A stretch of 64,000 nucleotides of DNA from Pseudorhodobacter sp. E13 (GTDB taxonomy: Bacteria; Pseudomonadota; Alphaproteobacteria; Rhodobacterales; Rhodobacteraceae): positions 1 to 64,000 of the forward strand of contig NZ_RPEN01000155.1 of NCBI RefSeq assembly GCF_003991405.1. The letters are read 5' to 3'. The position numbers and the translations under genes are program-made. Shown piece after piece: positions 16,286-25,169 of this stretch. How positions within the stretch are numbered: position 1 is the stretch's first letter; every line of letters begins with the position of its first letter. The notes beneath the pieces are model-generated. The model made no database searches. It was given only the letters and a program-made list of their open reading frames with translations, and was not told the DNA's origin.

Positions 16286-17521
16286 TCAAACGGAGTTTAA
16301 GACAAGATTGAAATGGTCAGACCAGCGCGGGGCAGTTGCCGCCTGTTTAACCATATCCGCGTGTCCTGTCCCCGATTGTTCTTGCGCCGTTGTCCCATCC
16401 TTTAACCGGATGATTGTTTCCAACCAAGAATAACTGTCCTTCAGTGCTGCGTAAACGGGATAGTTGCCCATAGTTTCACGATAAATTGGCAATGGTGGCA
16501 CAATGACCGCGGTGCCAAGCTGTGCGGCTTCCAGCGGTGGCAGGCCATATCCTTCGACAAAACTGGGAAACAGCAGGGCGCGGGCATGGGCCAGCAAGGT
16601 GGTGACTTCGGCATCAGGCATATCCGCCAGTTCAAAGACAAAGTCGCGAAGGGGGCCGAGGTTATCCAGCCGCGCAAAAACCGGGGCATTGGACCATCCG
16701 CGCCGCCCGATGATCAGCAGATGCGGCATGTCGGATGCGGGCAGTGTTCGGTATAACTGATCCCAAAGGTCCAGCAGAAAGGCGTGGTTCTTGCGCGGCT
16801 CTATCGTGCCGAGGGTGACAAAGTAAGGCGTGCTGCGGTCAGGCGCACCCACGGGGGGCGGCGGGGCAAGACCGAGCGGCGCGGTCAGCCCCGGCGGCAC
16901 CCGGCCAAAGCGGGCGAAATGCGCCTCGGTCTGCTGGCGCGTGCACTGGGCGCTATGGATGACCAGATCGGCCCCCGCCGCCGTTGCAGCCAGTTTGGCG
17001 CGGAAATTTTCAATCCGGTCGGGGCGGGAATATTCCGGGTGATCCAGTGGGATGGTGTCATGGATCAGCACCACGCATTTGCCCGCCCCCCCAGCGCGGT
17101 TAGCGGCCAGACTGCGCGCCCCAAGATGCGCGTGGCCCGTATTCAGATAGGTAAACCCCGCAGGCAGATGGCGGCGCAGCAGGGCAGGCAGACGGATGGG
17201 CAGACAGCGCGCGGTGGCAAGGCCACGGGCCGCGGTTTCGGCGGCGGCCAAGGGCGGATCACCGCGCCGCAGCAGGCGCGACAGCATATCCGGCGCGGGC
17301 AGGGGGGCCTGTGTTTCCACCATTGTCTGAAACCGCGCCATCCCGGCCCGGTCCAGCAGCAGATACCCGGCTTTGCTGCGGATCAACCCGAACACAATGT
17401 CCGGGCGCACCAACAGTTCCGCCAGATAGGCCGCCTCTACCCGGTCCACCCCCGTCGGTTGCCCTTTGCCCAACCGCGACATCAGCCGCGTCAGGTCCAG
17501 CAACCGGGCGGGAGGGGGCAT
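16286..17521 (-). CDS. Glycosyltransferase family 4 (GT-B fold)
   Basis: 411 residues. The C-terminal Rossmann half is typical of family 4: YFVTLGTIEPRKNHAFLLDLW, HLLIIGRRGW, and the donor-binding ALLFPSFVEGYGLPPLEAA with its EX7E-like glutamates. The N-terminal half (LIHDTIPLDHPEYSRPD) is a mannosyl- or rhamnosyltransferase-like acceptor domain. It starts four bases after the galU stop, so it is cotranscribed with galU. Near its 3' end the codons for WLETII create a TTGGAAACAAT element (16413-16423), about 190 bases ahead of the next gene's start. Confidence 0.87.
   Translation of the reverse strand: MPPPARLLDLTRLMSRLGKGQPTGVDRVEAAYLAELLVRPDIVFGLIRSKAGYLLLDRAGMARFQTMVETQAPLPAPDMLSRLLRRGDPPLAAAETAARGLATARCLPIRLPALLRRHLPAGFTYLNTGHAHLGARSLAANRAGGAGKCVVLIHDTIPLDHPEYSRPDRIENFRAKLAATAAGADLVIHSAQCTRQQTEAHFARFGRVPPGLTAPLGLAPPPPVGAPDRSTPYFVTLGTIEPRKNHAFLLDLWDQLYRTLPASDMPHLLIIGRRGWSNAPVFARLDNLGPLRDFVFELADMPDAEVTTLLAHARALLFPSFVEGYGLPPLEAAQLGTAVIVPPLPIYRETMGNYPVYAALKDSYSWLETIIRLKDGTTAQEQSGTGHADMVKQAATAPRWSDHFNLVLNSV
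16413..16423 (-). promoter_or_regulatory. TTGGAAACAAT motif inside the GT4 gene
   Basis: An exact copy of the shared 11-mer, here within coding sequence on the minus strand. It could be chance codon use (Leu-Glu-Thr-Ile) or an internal control site for the glycosyltransferase genes that start at 16222. Confidence 0.25.
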
Positions 17522-17525
17522 CGGC

Positions 17526-18422
17526 CTATTGCGCCGCTTTTTGCTGCGCGATCAGATCGTGCAAGTAATGCGAAAATTCGGTCTGAAGGTCTTCGCGCGC
17601 CAGCCCAAAGGCCACGGTGGCCTGCAAGAACCCCGCTTTGGACCCGCAATCATAGCGCTGGCCTCGGAAACGATAGCCATAGACGCTGTCTTCGCCACCG
17701 ATTTCCTTTGCGATGGCATCCGTCAACTGAATCTCGCCGCCTGCGCCCTGCTTCATCTTGTTAAGATTGTTCAGAACCTGCGGCGACAGGATGTAGCGGC
17801 CAATGACAGCCAGATTGGACGGGGCATCCTCGGCCTTTGGTTTTTCCACCATGCCCTTGGCCCGCACGATGGCACCCATGTCATCAGCCACATCCAAAAC
17901 GCCATAGGCGCTGGCTTTTTCCGGCGGCACCTCCATCGTGGCAACCATATTGCCCCCGGTTTCGGCATAGGCTTCGACCATCTGTTGCAAACAGGGTTTT
18001 TCAGCCGCGATCACGTCATCGGGCAGCAGCACCGCAAAGGGTTCATTGCCGATCAGACGCCGCGCGCACCAGACCGCATGGCCCAGACCCATCGGGCGAT
18101 TCTGGCGGACATAGGCAATCGCGCCGCTGTCCATGTTGGTGGCTTTCAGCACCTCCAGCAGCTGCTTTTTCCCGGCCTTGCGCAGGGTCGCTTCCAACTC
18201 TGGGGCGACATCAAAATAATCCTCCAGCGCGGATTTGCCGCGCGAGGTGACGAAGATGAATTCCTTGATGCCCGCCGCGCGGGCCTCATCAATCGCGTAT
18301 TGGATCAAGGGGCGATCGACCAGTGTCATGATCTCTTTGGGGATCGACTTTGTGGCGGGCAGGAAGCGCGTTCCCATCCCGGCGACGGGAAACACCGCTT
18401 TGCTGATTTTCTTGATTTTCAT
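17526..18422 (-). CDS. galU: UTP-glucose-1-phosphate uridylyltransferase GalU
   Basis: 298 residues. It makes UDP-glucose from UTP and glucose-1-phosphate. The nucleotide-binding signature FPVAGMGTRFLPATKSIPKE lies at residues 11-30, followed by LVDRPLIQYAIDEA and, near the C-terminus, GYRFRGQRYDCGSKAGFLQA. Length is typical. It is the first gene of a probable five-gene unit ending in the sulfotransferase, and supplies the nucleotide sugar for the following transferases. Upstream, 100 bases before the start, lies a TGGAAACAAT element, suggesting shared regulation with other polysaccharide loci. Confidence 0.97.
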   Translation of the reverse strand: MKIKKISKAVFPVAGMGTRFLPATKSIPKEIMTLVDRPLIQYAIDEARAAGIKEFIFVTSRGKSALEDYFDVAPELEATLRKAGKKQLLEVLKATNMDSGAIAYVRQNRPMGLGHAVWCARRLIGNEPFAVLLPDDVIAAEKPCLQQMVEAYAETGGNMVATMEVPPEKASAYGVLDVADDMGAIVRAKGMVEKPKAEDAPSNLAVIGRYILSPQVLNNLNKMKQGAGGEIQLTDAIAKEIGGEDSVYGYRFRGQRYDCGSKAGFLQATVAFGLAREDLQTEFSHYLHDLIAQQKAAQ

Positions 18423-18522
18423 GACGCTGCCCCAACCTTTAGCTTCTTATTGCAACAAGCTTACTCTTGTCCCCGATGCTTCGCACCCAATTCTGGTAAT
18501 ATTTCGACAGGAAGTTGTCAAA

Positions 18523-18533
18523 ATGGAAACAAT
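18523..18533 (+). promoter_or_regulatory. ATGGAAACAAT, one-base variant of the shared motif, upstream of galU
   Basis: This element lies in the 151-base gap between the GT2 gene and galU. It shares TCAAA(A/T)TGGAAACAAT with copy 1 at 9672. TTCGCACC also occurs nearby in both places (18480-18487 and 9640-9647), at distances that differ by 11 bp, about one helical turn. Confidence 0.45.
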
Positions 18534-18573
18534 TGGGGCTACGGGCCTGTTTAATGCAGTATTTCCGCGACAA

Positions 18574-19791
18574 TCACGGGGAAATTGGCCGAAATTTTGC
18601 CAGCCACGCCTTTTCTTGTGCCAATCGGACATCGGCAGGCGCCCAACTAACCCGCGTGCCATCGCGGAAAGAGCGCCCAAACCGACCGCCGCTTTGTTCC
18701 CACCAACCCTCGGGGGTAAAGCGGTGTTGATGCGGGCGCAGGCCGCGCGCAAGGGCTATCAGCGTTACGATTTCGCCTGCGGCACTGTGGCTGCGGGCCT
18801 TTTGGCGCAGGGTCGCAAGCTGCTCTGCCGTGCCGGACAGCACAAGGCCGGGGCGGGGCCCAGTGCCCGGCAGGGGGGTGAAAGGCAAGGGTCCGGGCCG
18901 CAGTGGGGGCAGGGGTGCAGCAGGCGCGGTTGCATTGGTTATGCCATCATGCAGCCCACCAAGAAGGCGGCCCACATCGCGCGGCTCCAGCGCGCCTGTG
19001 ATCATATGGCGCAACAAGCGTTTGCGTTGGTCTGCGATATGCCGCGCGATTGTGCCGGGGTTCTTGCTGTGCCGTGCCAGAAACAACGCAAGGCTGGCCC
19101 CGATCTGGCGCAAATCGGTTGGCACCCGATCCGCCCTGCGGCGGGCCGAGGCTTCAAAGCCGTGGTGAACAACGGCATCGGGCACCACGGCGGTTAACCC
19201 TCCCTGCGCTGCAAGCCGCAGGTTCACATCCGCCTCATCCAGATAAAAGGCGAAGCCGGGGTCAAAGCCCCCGATTGCCAAAAGCGCATCCCGCCGAAAG
19301 GCGCAATTGGTGCCTTGGGTCTTTACCGCGCGCCACGCATCGCCGCTATGCAGGCTGACGGTTGGCGATGCCTCGAACGGGGTATCAAACCCATCGGCAT
19401 CAATATACGCCGCCCGCCATTGCCACGACAGCCCCGACCGCCCCAGCACAAACCCACCTGCCGCCGTGACGCGGCTGTCGGCAAAAGCTGCGGCCAGACG
19501 CGACAGCCATGTCGGCTCTGGCACGGCATCGTCATCCAGAAAGGCCACGACCGCACCCGAGGCCAGCCCCAGCCCGATATTGCGCGCCTTGGAAATATTG
19601 GCCTCGTCAAACGCCGCCAGCTTATAGGGTTGCGCGCTGCCACGCAGTTGCGCAATCGCGGCGGGGTCCGCGACGACGATCACCTCAAAGTGGGGGTGAT
19701 CCATTTGCGCCACCGCCACCAGCGCCCGCATCAAGGCCGCCGGACGGTGGCGGCTGACGATGATAAGGCTGGTTGGTGGCAGGGGCGTCAT
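18574..19791 (-). CDS. Glycosyltransferase family 2
   Basis: 405 residues from the ATG at 19791, whose ATGA overlaps the cysQ stop; a longer frame from 19842 lies inside cysQ and is not needed. The GT-A fold is clear: SLIIVSRHRPAALMRALVAV, FDEANISKARNIGLGLASG, then the metal-binding AFLDDDAVPEPTWL, and GGFDPGFAFYLDEADVNLRL as the acceptor/base region. After about residue 280 comes a Pro-rich linker and a C-terminal part of unknown role (EGWWEQSGGRFGRSF). It is coupled to cysQ and followed by the galU unit. The sugar and acceptor are unknown. Confidence 0.85.
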   Translation of the reverse strand: MTPLPPTSLIIVSRHRPAALMRALVAVAQMDHPHFEVIVVADPAAIAQLRGSAQPYKLAAFDEANISKARNIGLGLASGAVVAFLDDDAVPEPTWLSRLAAAFADSRVTAAGGFVLGRSGLSWQWRAAYIDADGFDTPFEASPTVSLHSGDAWRAVKTQGTNCAFRRDALLAIGGFDPGFAFYLDEADVNLRLAAQGGLTAVVPDAVVHHGFEASARRRADRVPTDLRQIGASLALFLARHSKNPGTIARHIADQRKRLLRHMITGALEPRDVGRLLGGLHDGITNATAPAAPLPPLRPGPLPFTPLPGTGPRPGLVLSGTAEQLATLRQKARSHSAAGEIVTLIALARGLRPHQHRFTPEGWWEQSGGRFGRSFRDGTRVSWAPADVRLAQEKAWLAKFRPISP

Positions 19792-20582
19792 GCCTTCAGG
19801 GTTACGCCGGGGGCATAGGCGATGAAGAACGGATTGTCCCACCCGGCCTTGCCGTATTCCAGCGGCTCGTGGCTGTCAAAGCGCACAACCTTGCCGCCAG
19901 CGCCGCGCAACACCGCATCGCCCGCCGCTGTATCCCATTCCATCGTGCGGCCAAGGCGCGGGTAAAGATCAGCCTCTCCGGTGGCGACAAGGCAGAACTT
20001 CAGGCTGCTGCCCGCCGAGGTCATATCGCGCACCGCATATTGGCTGATATAGGCATCGGTGGCCGCATCACGGTGGGATTTGGAGGCGACAACCATCAGC
20101 GCCTCATCATCCGGTTCCGACACGCGAATTTCACGCGCGATCCCAGCGCGGTCTTTTTCAAAATCGCCCATCTCCTCAACGGCCTGGCCATCGGCGCGGG
20201 TATAGAACAGCCGCCCCTTGGCAGGCGCATACACCACGCCGCGCACCGGGATACCGTTTTCGACATAGGCAATATTGACCGTAAAATCGCCGCGCCGTTG
20301 CACGAATTCCTTGGTGCCATCCAGCGGGTCCACGATCAGGAAGGTGCTGGCCCGCAATGCGTGGCTGTCGGCCTGTTCTTCGGTGATCAGCGTCACATCT
20401 GGGTAAGCCGCCCGAAGCCCGGCAGAGATAATCGCATCTGCGGCTTCATCCGCCTCGGTCACCGGGCTGGCATCAGACTTGGCGCGCACGTCAAAATCAG
20501 GGGCGGCATAGACCTCCATGATCTTGTCGCCCGCTTCCAAAGCCAGTTTCCGCATCAGCGACACGAGGGGTAAATAGTCCAT
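19788..20582 (-). CDS. cysQ: 3'(2'),5'-bisphosphate nucleotidase CysQ
   Basis: 264 residues, an inositol-monophosphatase-fold enzyme that removes the 3'-phosphate of PAP left by sulfate transfer. The metal-binding signature is FLIVDPLDGTKEF (Asp85, Asp88) with Glu69 in LITEEQ; the second signature is EWDTAAGDAVLRGAGG. The start at 20582 is chosen because GGAG lies upstream and MDYLPLV is the usual N-terminus; a frame from 20621 would be longer. It precedes and overlaps a glycosyltransferase, in the same block as a PAPS-dependent sulfotransferase. Clearing PAP, a product inhibitor of sulfotransferases, gives it a sensible role there. Confidence 0.93.
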   Translation of the reverse strand: MDYLPLVSLMRKLALEAGDKIMEVYAAPDFDVRAKSDASPVTEADEAADAIISAGLRAAYPDVTLITEEQADSHALRASTFLIVDPLDGTKEFVQRRGDFTVNIAYVENGIPVRGVVYAPAKGRLFYTRADGQAVEEMGDFEKDRAGIAREIRVSEPDDEALMVVASKSHRDAATDAYISQYAVRDMTSAGSSLKFCLVATGEADLYPRLGRTMEWDTAAGDAVLRGAGGKVVRFDSHEPLEYGKAGWDNPFFIAYAPGVTLKA

Positions 20583-20719
20583 TCTGCTCTCCGTTTCGGC
20601 ACGGGATGGCAATATTGCCAAAATCCTGAAACCCCTTTATCATCCGCCAGTAAGGGATCGGCAAGATTTCCCGCATAAAATATGCAGAGGCACGGCCAGT
20701 ATAAGGGTAGGACTGACAG

Positions 20720-21541
20720 ATGTTCCAACGCCGCGTTCGGAAAAGTCCGCTGCTGACTGCCTTTAGCATCCTTGAACTCATCTTTCATGCGACCGTGCGG
20801 AATGTGCGGAAAAACCATGGGAATGCGGTGATCGGGCTGGTGCTGAACATTCTGCAAACCGTGATGCTGGTGGCGGTGTTCTTCCTGCTGTTTCAGATTT
20901 TGGGTATGCGCAGCAATGCGATCCGGGGCGATTATCTGCTGTATGTGATGTCTGGCATCTATATGTTCATGACGCATATCAAGGCATTAGGCGCAGTCGC
21001 GGGCTGCGACGGGCCAACCTCGCCCATGATGAAACACGCGCCGATGAACACCTTTGTCGCCATCAGTGCCGCGGCGCTTGCCAGCCTATACACGCAGGTT
21101 TTGTCTGCGGCGGTGGTGCTTTACGTTTATCACGCGGCCTTTGTGCCAATCAGCTTTCATGATCCGGTCGGGGTGATGGGCATGATGCTGCTGTCATGGG
21201 GCAGTGGCGCCGCCATCGGGACGATTCTGCTGGCGGCGAAACCGTGGCAGCCCGATGCCGTGGCGATCATCGCGCAGCTTTATCAACGCGCCAATATGAT
21301 CGCGAGTGGCAAGATGTTCGTGGCCAATTCGATGCCCACCTCGATGCTGGCGATGTTCGATTGGAACCCGCTGTTTCACACCATTGATCAGGGGCGCGGC
21401 TATATTTTCCTGAACTATAACCCGCATTACAGCTCGTGGAGTTATGCATTGAAGGTGACGCTGGTGTGTCTTCTCATCGGGCTGATGGCCGAATTTTTCA
21501 CCCGCAAACATGCATCGCTGAGCTGGGGCGCCAAAAGCTGA
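20720..21541 (+). CDS. ABC-2 type polysaccharide export permease
   Basis: 273 residues with about six hydrophobic segments (VIGLVLNILQTVMLVAVFF, VGVMGMMLLSWGSGAAIG, LKVTLVCLLIGLMAEFF). The sequence resembles KpsM/RkpT-like ABC-2 permeases that export capsular or O-polysaccharides. No ATP-binding partner is adjacent or elsewhere in the window, so the ATPase must be encoded at a distance or the protein has another role. It diverges from cysQ across a 137-base region with a small inverted repeat GCATA-AAA-TATGC (20673-20685). It converges on the hutD-like gene with five bases between stops. Confidence 0.8.
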   Translation: MFQRRVRKSPLLTAFSILELIFHATVRNVRKNHGNAVIGLVLNILQTVMLVAVFFLLFQILGMRSNAIRGDYLLYVMSGIYMFMTHIKALGAVAGCDGPTSPMMKHAPMNTFVAISAAALASLYTQVLSAAVVLYVYHAAFVPISFHDPVGVMGMMLLSWGSGAAIGTILLAAKPWQPDAVAIIAQLYQRANMIASGKMFVANSMPTSMLAMFDWNPLFHTIDQGRGYIFLNYNPHYSSWSYALKVTLVCLLIGLMAEFFTRKHASLSWGAKS

Positions 21542-21546
21542 TCTCG

Positions 21547-22080
21547 TCAGCGGGCTTGGGTGAACAATTGCACTACCACGCAAGGCGCACCTGAAACCTC
21601 CCCTTCTGGCGCGTTGACCAGAAGGTGATGATGCATCAGATCACTGCCAGAAAACCGCGCCTTGCCCAAGGCAAAGACACAAAGCGTTGCGCCGGATAGC
21701 GGGGTAACGCGGTCATTCTGCACCACGGTTACAATGGGTTTTGGCAAGCTGCGATGCGTCATCACATTGAAATCGGTCGCAATGCCCGTCACGTTTTGCG
21801 CTGAAAGTGGAATATCCCCCGGAAAGGCCACCGGGCACAGCGGATCGGCGCGCAGGACCCTCTTGCCAACCAGATCGAACCCCGGCCCGTCAATCACTGT
21901 CAGGTTCCGCTCTATCTGCGGGAATTGCGAAAACGGCCCATCCTCGGCCACGGTCGCCATGGAAAACCGCCACAGCATTGCGCCAGAGGCGGCGTTGACG
22001 CGCTGCATTTCCACCGTTGTGCCGCCGCCATTGGCCCAAGGCATTTCGGTGTAATCCTTGCGCGTCAGATGCTGCATCAT
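21547..22080 (-). CDS. HutD/Ves family cupin protein
   Basis: 177 residues of a double cupin fold. The opening HLTRKDYTEMPWANGGGTTVEM and RFSMATVAEDGPFSQFPQIERN are the hallmark of the HutD/Ves family. No hut (histidine use) genes are nearby, so the family name should not be taken as a pathway assignment. The first of two tandem ATGs overlaps the rmuC stop (ATGA), which indicates coupling to the rmuC-mutL genes upstream. Binding residues and ligand are not obvious. Confidence 0.85.
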   Translation of the reverse strand: MMQHLTRKDYTEMPWANGGGTTVEMQRVNAASGAMLWRFSMATVAEDGPFSQFPQIERNLTVIDGPGFDLVGKRVLRADPLCPVAFPGDIPLSAQNVTGIATDFNVMTHRSLPKPIVTVVQNDRVTPLSGATLCVFALGKARFSGSDLMHHHLLVNAPEGEVSGAPCVVVQLFTQAR

Positions 22081-23237
22081 TCTGCGGCCTGCCCACCCAG
22101 CACGGCGGTTGGCGTATCAGGGGCCAATTCCTCAAAGTCAAAATTATCCAGCTTCGCCGCACGTTTGCCCGCACGTTCGGCGGCGGTGCCGATGCCTTCC
22201 AGATCGGCGCGGGCCTGATTGAAATGGGTATCCAGCTTTTGCACTCGTTCCACCACCAGTTCCACATCGCGGTGCAGCAACCGCAAGGTAGCGCGGATCG
22301 CGCCCGCCTGTTCGCGCATGCGCGCATCTTTCAGCACCGCGCGCATGGTGTTCAGCGTCGCCATGCAAGTGGTGGGTGACACGATCCAAACCTTTGCTTC
22401 AAACCCTTCGCGCACCAGTTCGGGGAAATTGGCGTGCAACTCGGCATAGACCGCCTCAGAGGGCAGGAACATCAGCGCGCCATCGGCGGTTTCGCCCTCA
22501 AGGATGTATTTCTCGGAAATCGCCTTGATATGGGCGCGCACCGACAGCCGCATGAAGCGCGCCGCCTCGGTCAGCGCGGCGGAGCCTTGGGCACGGCGCA
22601 GTGCCTCATAGGCCTCCAGCGGGAATTTGCTGTCGATCACGATGGGGCCGGGTGGGTTGGGCAGATGGATCAGGCAATCGGCGCGCTTGCCGTTCGACAG
22701 CGTGACCTGCATCGCATAGGCATCGGACGGCAGTGCCTTGCGCACGATGTCGTTCAGCTGAATTTCCCCAAAGGCGCCGCGGGTTTGCTTGTTGGACAGA
22801 ATATCCTGCAAGCCCAGCACGTTGCCCGATAGCTTTTCAATGTTCGCCTGCGCGCGGTCGATGGTTTCCAGCCGTTGCTGCAATTCGCCCAGACTGCGGG
22901 CGGTGCGGGTAGAGGTGCCTTGCAGGCTTTCCGTCATGCCGCGCTGCACCTCGGCCAGCCGCTTTTCCATCAGTTGCAGCATGGCGGTTTGGCTATGCGC
23001 CTGCGTTTCCGAAACATGATGCAGGCCACCCGCCAGCCGTTCCTGCCCTTCGGACAGGTTTTGCACGCGCTGGCCCAGATAGGACATTTCGCGCATCAAG
23101 GGTTCGGTTGCCTTGGCCGATTGGCCCGCCGCACGCAGGATCAGCAGGAAGAACCCCAGCACAACCAGCGCCGCGCCTGCGATGATCAGCACCAAAGGGT
23201 CGTTCCAGTGATAGGTTTGTCCTGCGATTTCAATCAT
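22077..23237 (-). CDS. rmuC: DNA recombination protein RmuC
   Basis: 386 residues. One N-terminal membrane anchor ([20 protein letters not shown], about 15-34) is followed by a coiled-coil stretch. The RmuC domain contains [45 protein letters not shown] and [17 protein letters not shown]. The family is linked to limiting DNA inversions and carries a nuclease-like fold. The ATG at 23237 overlaps the mutL stop by 4 bp; a longer frame to 23306 would lie in mutL and was rejected. Coupling to mutL places it in a DNA-maintenance context. Confidence 0.93.
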   Translation of the reverse strand: MIEIAGQTYHWNDPLVLIIAGAALVVLGFFLLILRAAGQSAKATEPLMREMSYLGQRVQNLSEGQERLAGGLHHVSETQAHSQTAMLQLMEKRLAEVQRGMTESLQGTSTRTARSLGELQQRLETIDRAQANIEKLSGNVLGLQDILSNKQTRGAFGEIQLNDIVRKALPSDAYAMQVTLSNGKRADCLIHLPNPPGPIVIDSKFPLEAYEALRRAQGSAALTEAARFMRLSVRAHIKAISEKYILEGETADGALMFLPSEAVYAELHANFPELVREGFEAKVWIVSPTTCMATLNTMRAVLKDARMREQAGAIRATLRLLHRDVELVVERVQKLDTHFNQARADLEGIGTAAERAGKRAAKLDNFDFEELAPDTPTAVLGGQAAE

Positions 23238-25093
23238 CTGCGACCGAACAGCTTTTCTATATCGGCCAGTTTCAGCGCCACATAGGTGGGGCGGCCGTGG
23301 TTGCATTGGCCCGACAGCGGGGTGGCCTCCATCTCGCGCAGCAAGGCGTTCATTTCCTCGGCCCGCATCTGGCGGCCAGAGCGGACGGAGCCATGGCAGG
23401 CCATGCGCGACAGCACCGCATCCATCCGCGCCTGCAAACGGTCAGAGGCCCCCAGATCGGCCAGATCATCCAGAATATCGCGCAGCAGGGCATTGGCATC
23501 GACACGGCCAAGGATGGCCGGGGTTTCGCGCACGGCAATCGCGCTGCCGCCAAAGCCTTCGATCACAAGGCCAAGCTCGGCCAGTTCGGGCGCGATATCC
23601 AGCAGGCGCGCGGTGTCGCTGGCAGAAAGTTCGATGATTTCAGGGATCAGCAGGGCTTGGGCTGCGATGCCGTTCTGGTCGCGCTGGGCCTTCAGCCGTT
23701 CATAGACCAGCCGTTCATGGGCGGCGTGTTGATCGACGATCACCATCCCATCGGCGGTTTGCGCGATGATATAGTTTTCATGCAGTTGCGCGCGCGCAGC
23801 CCCCAAAGGGCGCGCAGTATCGGCCTGCACGATAGGCTGGTCTTCGATCCGGGCGGAGGGGGCCTCGGCAAAGCCCATCGGGTTCGCCACGCGTTCCGTC
23901 AAAGGGTCGGGGGCCTGATAAGCCATCGCCCGGCCAAATGCGGCCTGATTGGGCCGATCCATCTGATAGATACGCGGCGGATATGCGCCTTGTTCGGGTT
24001 GAAACGCAGTCAGCGTTTCCGCCCCCACGGTGGAGGAGGCGCGATGCCCGGCCTCGGCCAAGGCATACCGCAAGGTGGAAACGATCAGCGCCCGCGCCAA
24101 GGCCGGATCGCGAAAGCGCACTTCGGATTTTGCAGGGTGAACATTGACGTCCACGCTTTGCGGATCGCATTCGATGTTCAGCACGGCGGCGGGGTGCCGA
24201 TCACGGCTAAGCACATCCATATAGGCCGCCCGCAGCGCGCCATAGAGCATCCGGTCCTGCACCGGGCGGCCGTTCACAAACAGGTATTGCGCGGCCGACG
24301 AACCCCGCGAATAGGTGGGCAGCGCCGCATAGCCGACAAGGCGCAGATCGTCGCGCGTGGCATCCACGGCCAAGGCATTATCGGCAAAATCGCGACCCAG
24401 AACCGATGTCACGCGCCCTTGCAACGCATCAAAGAAATCCCCCGGCACGGGGTCGGCGCGAAACATCACGCGGCCTTCGCCCCCCGACACATCGCGCAGG
24501 GTAAAGCCGACCTCGGGTTCTGCCAGTGCCAGACGTTTGATAACCTCGGCAATCGCCTGCGCCTCGGCCCGGTCAGAGCGCATGAATTTCAGCCGGGCAG
24601 GTGTGGCGTAGAACAGATCGCGCAGCTCAACCACGGTGCCTTGGTTCAGTGCGGCAGGGCGCAGCGGGTCCATACGCCCCCCGGCGACGGTGATGGAAAC
24701 CCCATCGCTATCGGCACTGCGAGAGGTGATCGTCAGCCGACCCACCGCGCCAAGCGACGGCAGCGCCTCGCCCCGGAAACCAAAGGAATGGATGTTCAGC
24801 AGGTCGCTGCCGTCAATTTTCGATGTGGCATGGCGGGACAGGGCCAGCGGCAAATCATCGGCGGTCATGCCGCAGCCATCATCGGTGACACGGATCAGAG
24901 TTTTGCCGCCATCGGCATAATCCACCGTGATGCGCCGCGCACCTGCGTCCAGCGCGTTTTCCACCAGTTCCTTGACCGCCGAGGCAGGCCGTTCCACCAC
25001 CTCACCCGCCGCGATGCGATTGATCGCGGCTTCGTCGAGTTGACGGATCACCGGGCGCTGTGGCGCGTGTATATTGGGGGTGCTGGCGTTCAT
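23234..25093 (-). CDS. mutL: DNA mismatch repair protein MutL
   Basis: 619 residues. The GHKL ATPase N-terminus shows [12 protein letters not shown] (Glu42, Asn46), DDGCGM and [13 protein letters not shown]. The C-terminal dimerisation domain contains [15 protein letters not shown], the DQHA-x2-E-x4-E endonuclease motif, so this MutL should nick DNA itself, as in species without MutH. It couples MutS mismatch recognition to excision. rmuC overlaps its stop. The upstream M16 peptidase gene ends 76 bases before its start, so it may share that transcript or use a promoter in that gap. Confidence 0.97.
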   Translation of the reverse strand: MNASTPNIHAPQRPVIRQLDEAAINRIAAGEVVERPASAVKELVENALDAGARRITVDYADGGKTLIRVTDDGCGMTADDLPLALSRHATSKIDGSDLLNIHSFGFRGEALPSLGAVGRLTITSRSADSDGVSITVAGGRMDPLRPAALNQGTVVELRDLFYATPARLKFMRSDRAEAQAIAEVIKRLALAEPEVGFTLRDVSGGEGRVMFRADPVPGDFFDALQGRVTSVLGRDFADNALAVDATRDDLRLVGYAALPTYSRGSSAAQYLFVNGRPVQDRMLYGALRAAYMDVLSRDRHPAAVLNIECDPQSVDVNVHPAKSEVRFRDPALARALIVSTLRYALAEAGHRASSTVGAETLTAFQPEQGAYPPRIYQMDRPNQAAFGRAMAYQAPDPLTERVANPMGFAEAPSARIEDQPIVQADTARPLGAARAQLHENYIIAQTADGMVIVDQHAAHERLVYERLKAQRDQNGIAAQALLIPEIIELSASDTARLLDIAPELAELGLVIEGFGGSAIAVRETPAILGRVDANALLRDILDDLADLGASDRLQARMDAVLSRMACHGSVRSGRQMRAEEMNALLREMEATPLSGQCNHGRPTYVALKLADIEKLFGRR

Positions 25094-25169
25094 GCCACCA
25101 GTTCTAGCATGGTGGTTTAGATTCGACCACCATGCGCCACGGCTTATCCACCGTTTTCATACCACGGTT

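Noticed and set aside
18574-19842. Longer start (19842) for the GT2 gene behind cysQ
   Set aside because: The extra 17 codons lie inside cysQ and lack similarity; the ATG at 19791 overlaps the cysQ stop by 4 bp in the manner seen repeatedly in this window.
23297-25120. A 607-codon open frame on the plus strand across mutL
   Set aside because: Antisense shadow of a clear, motif-complete mutL. Its translation is rich in Arg, His and Gly with no recognisable domain, as expected for the complement of GC-rich coding DNA.
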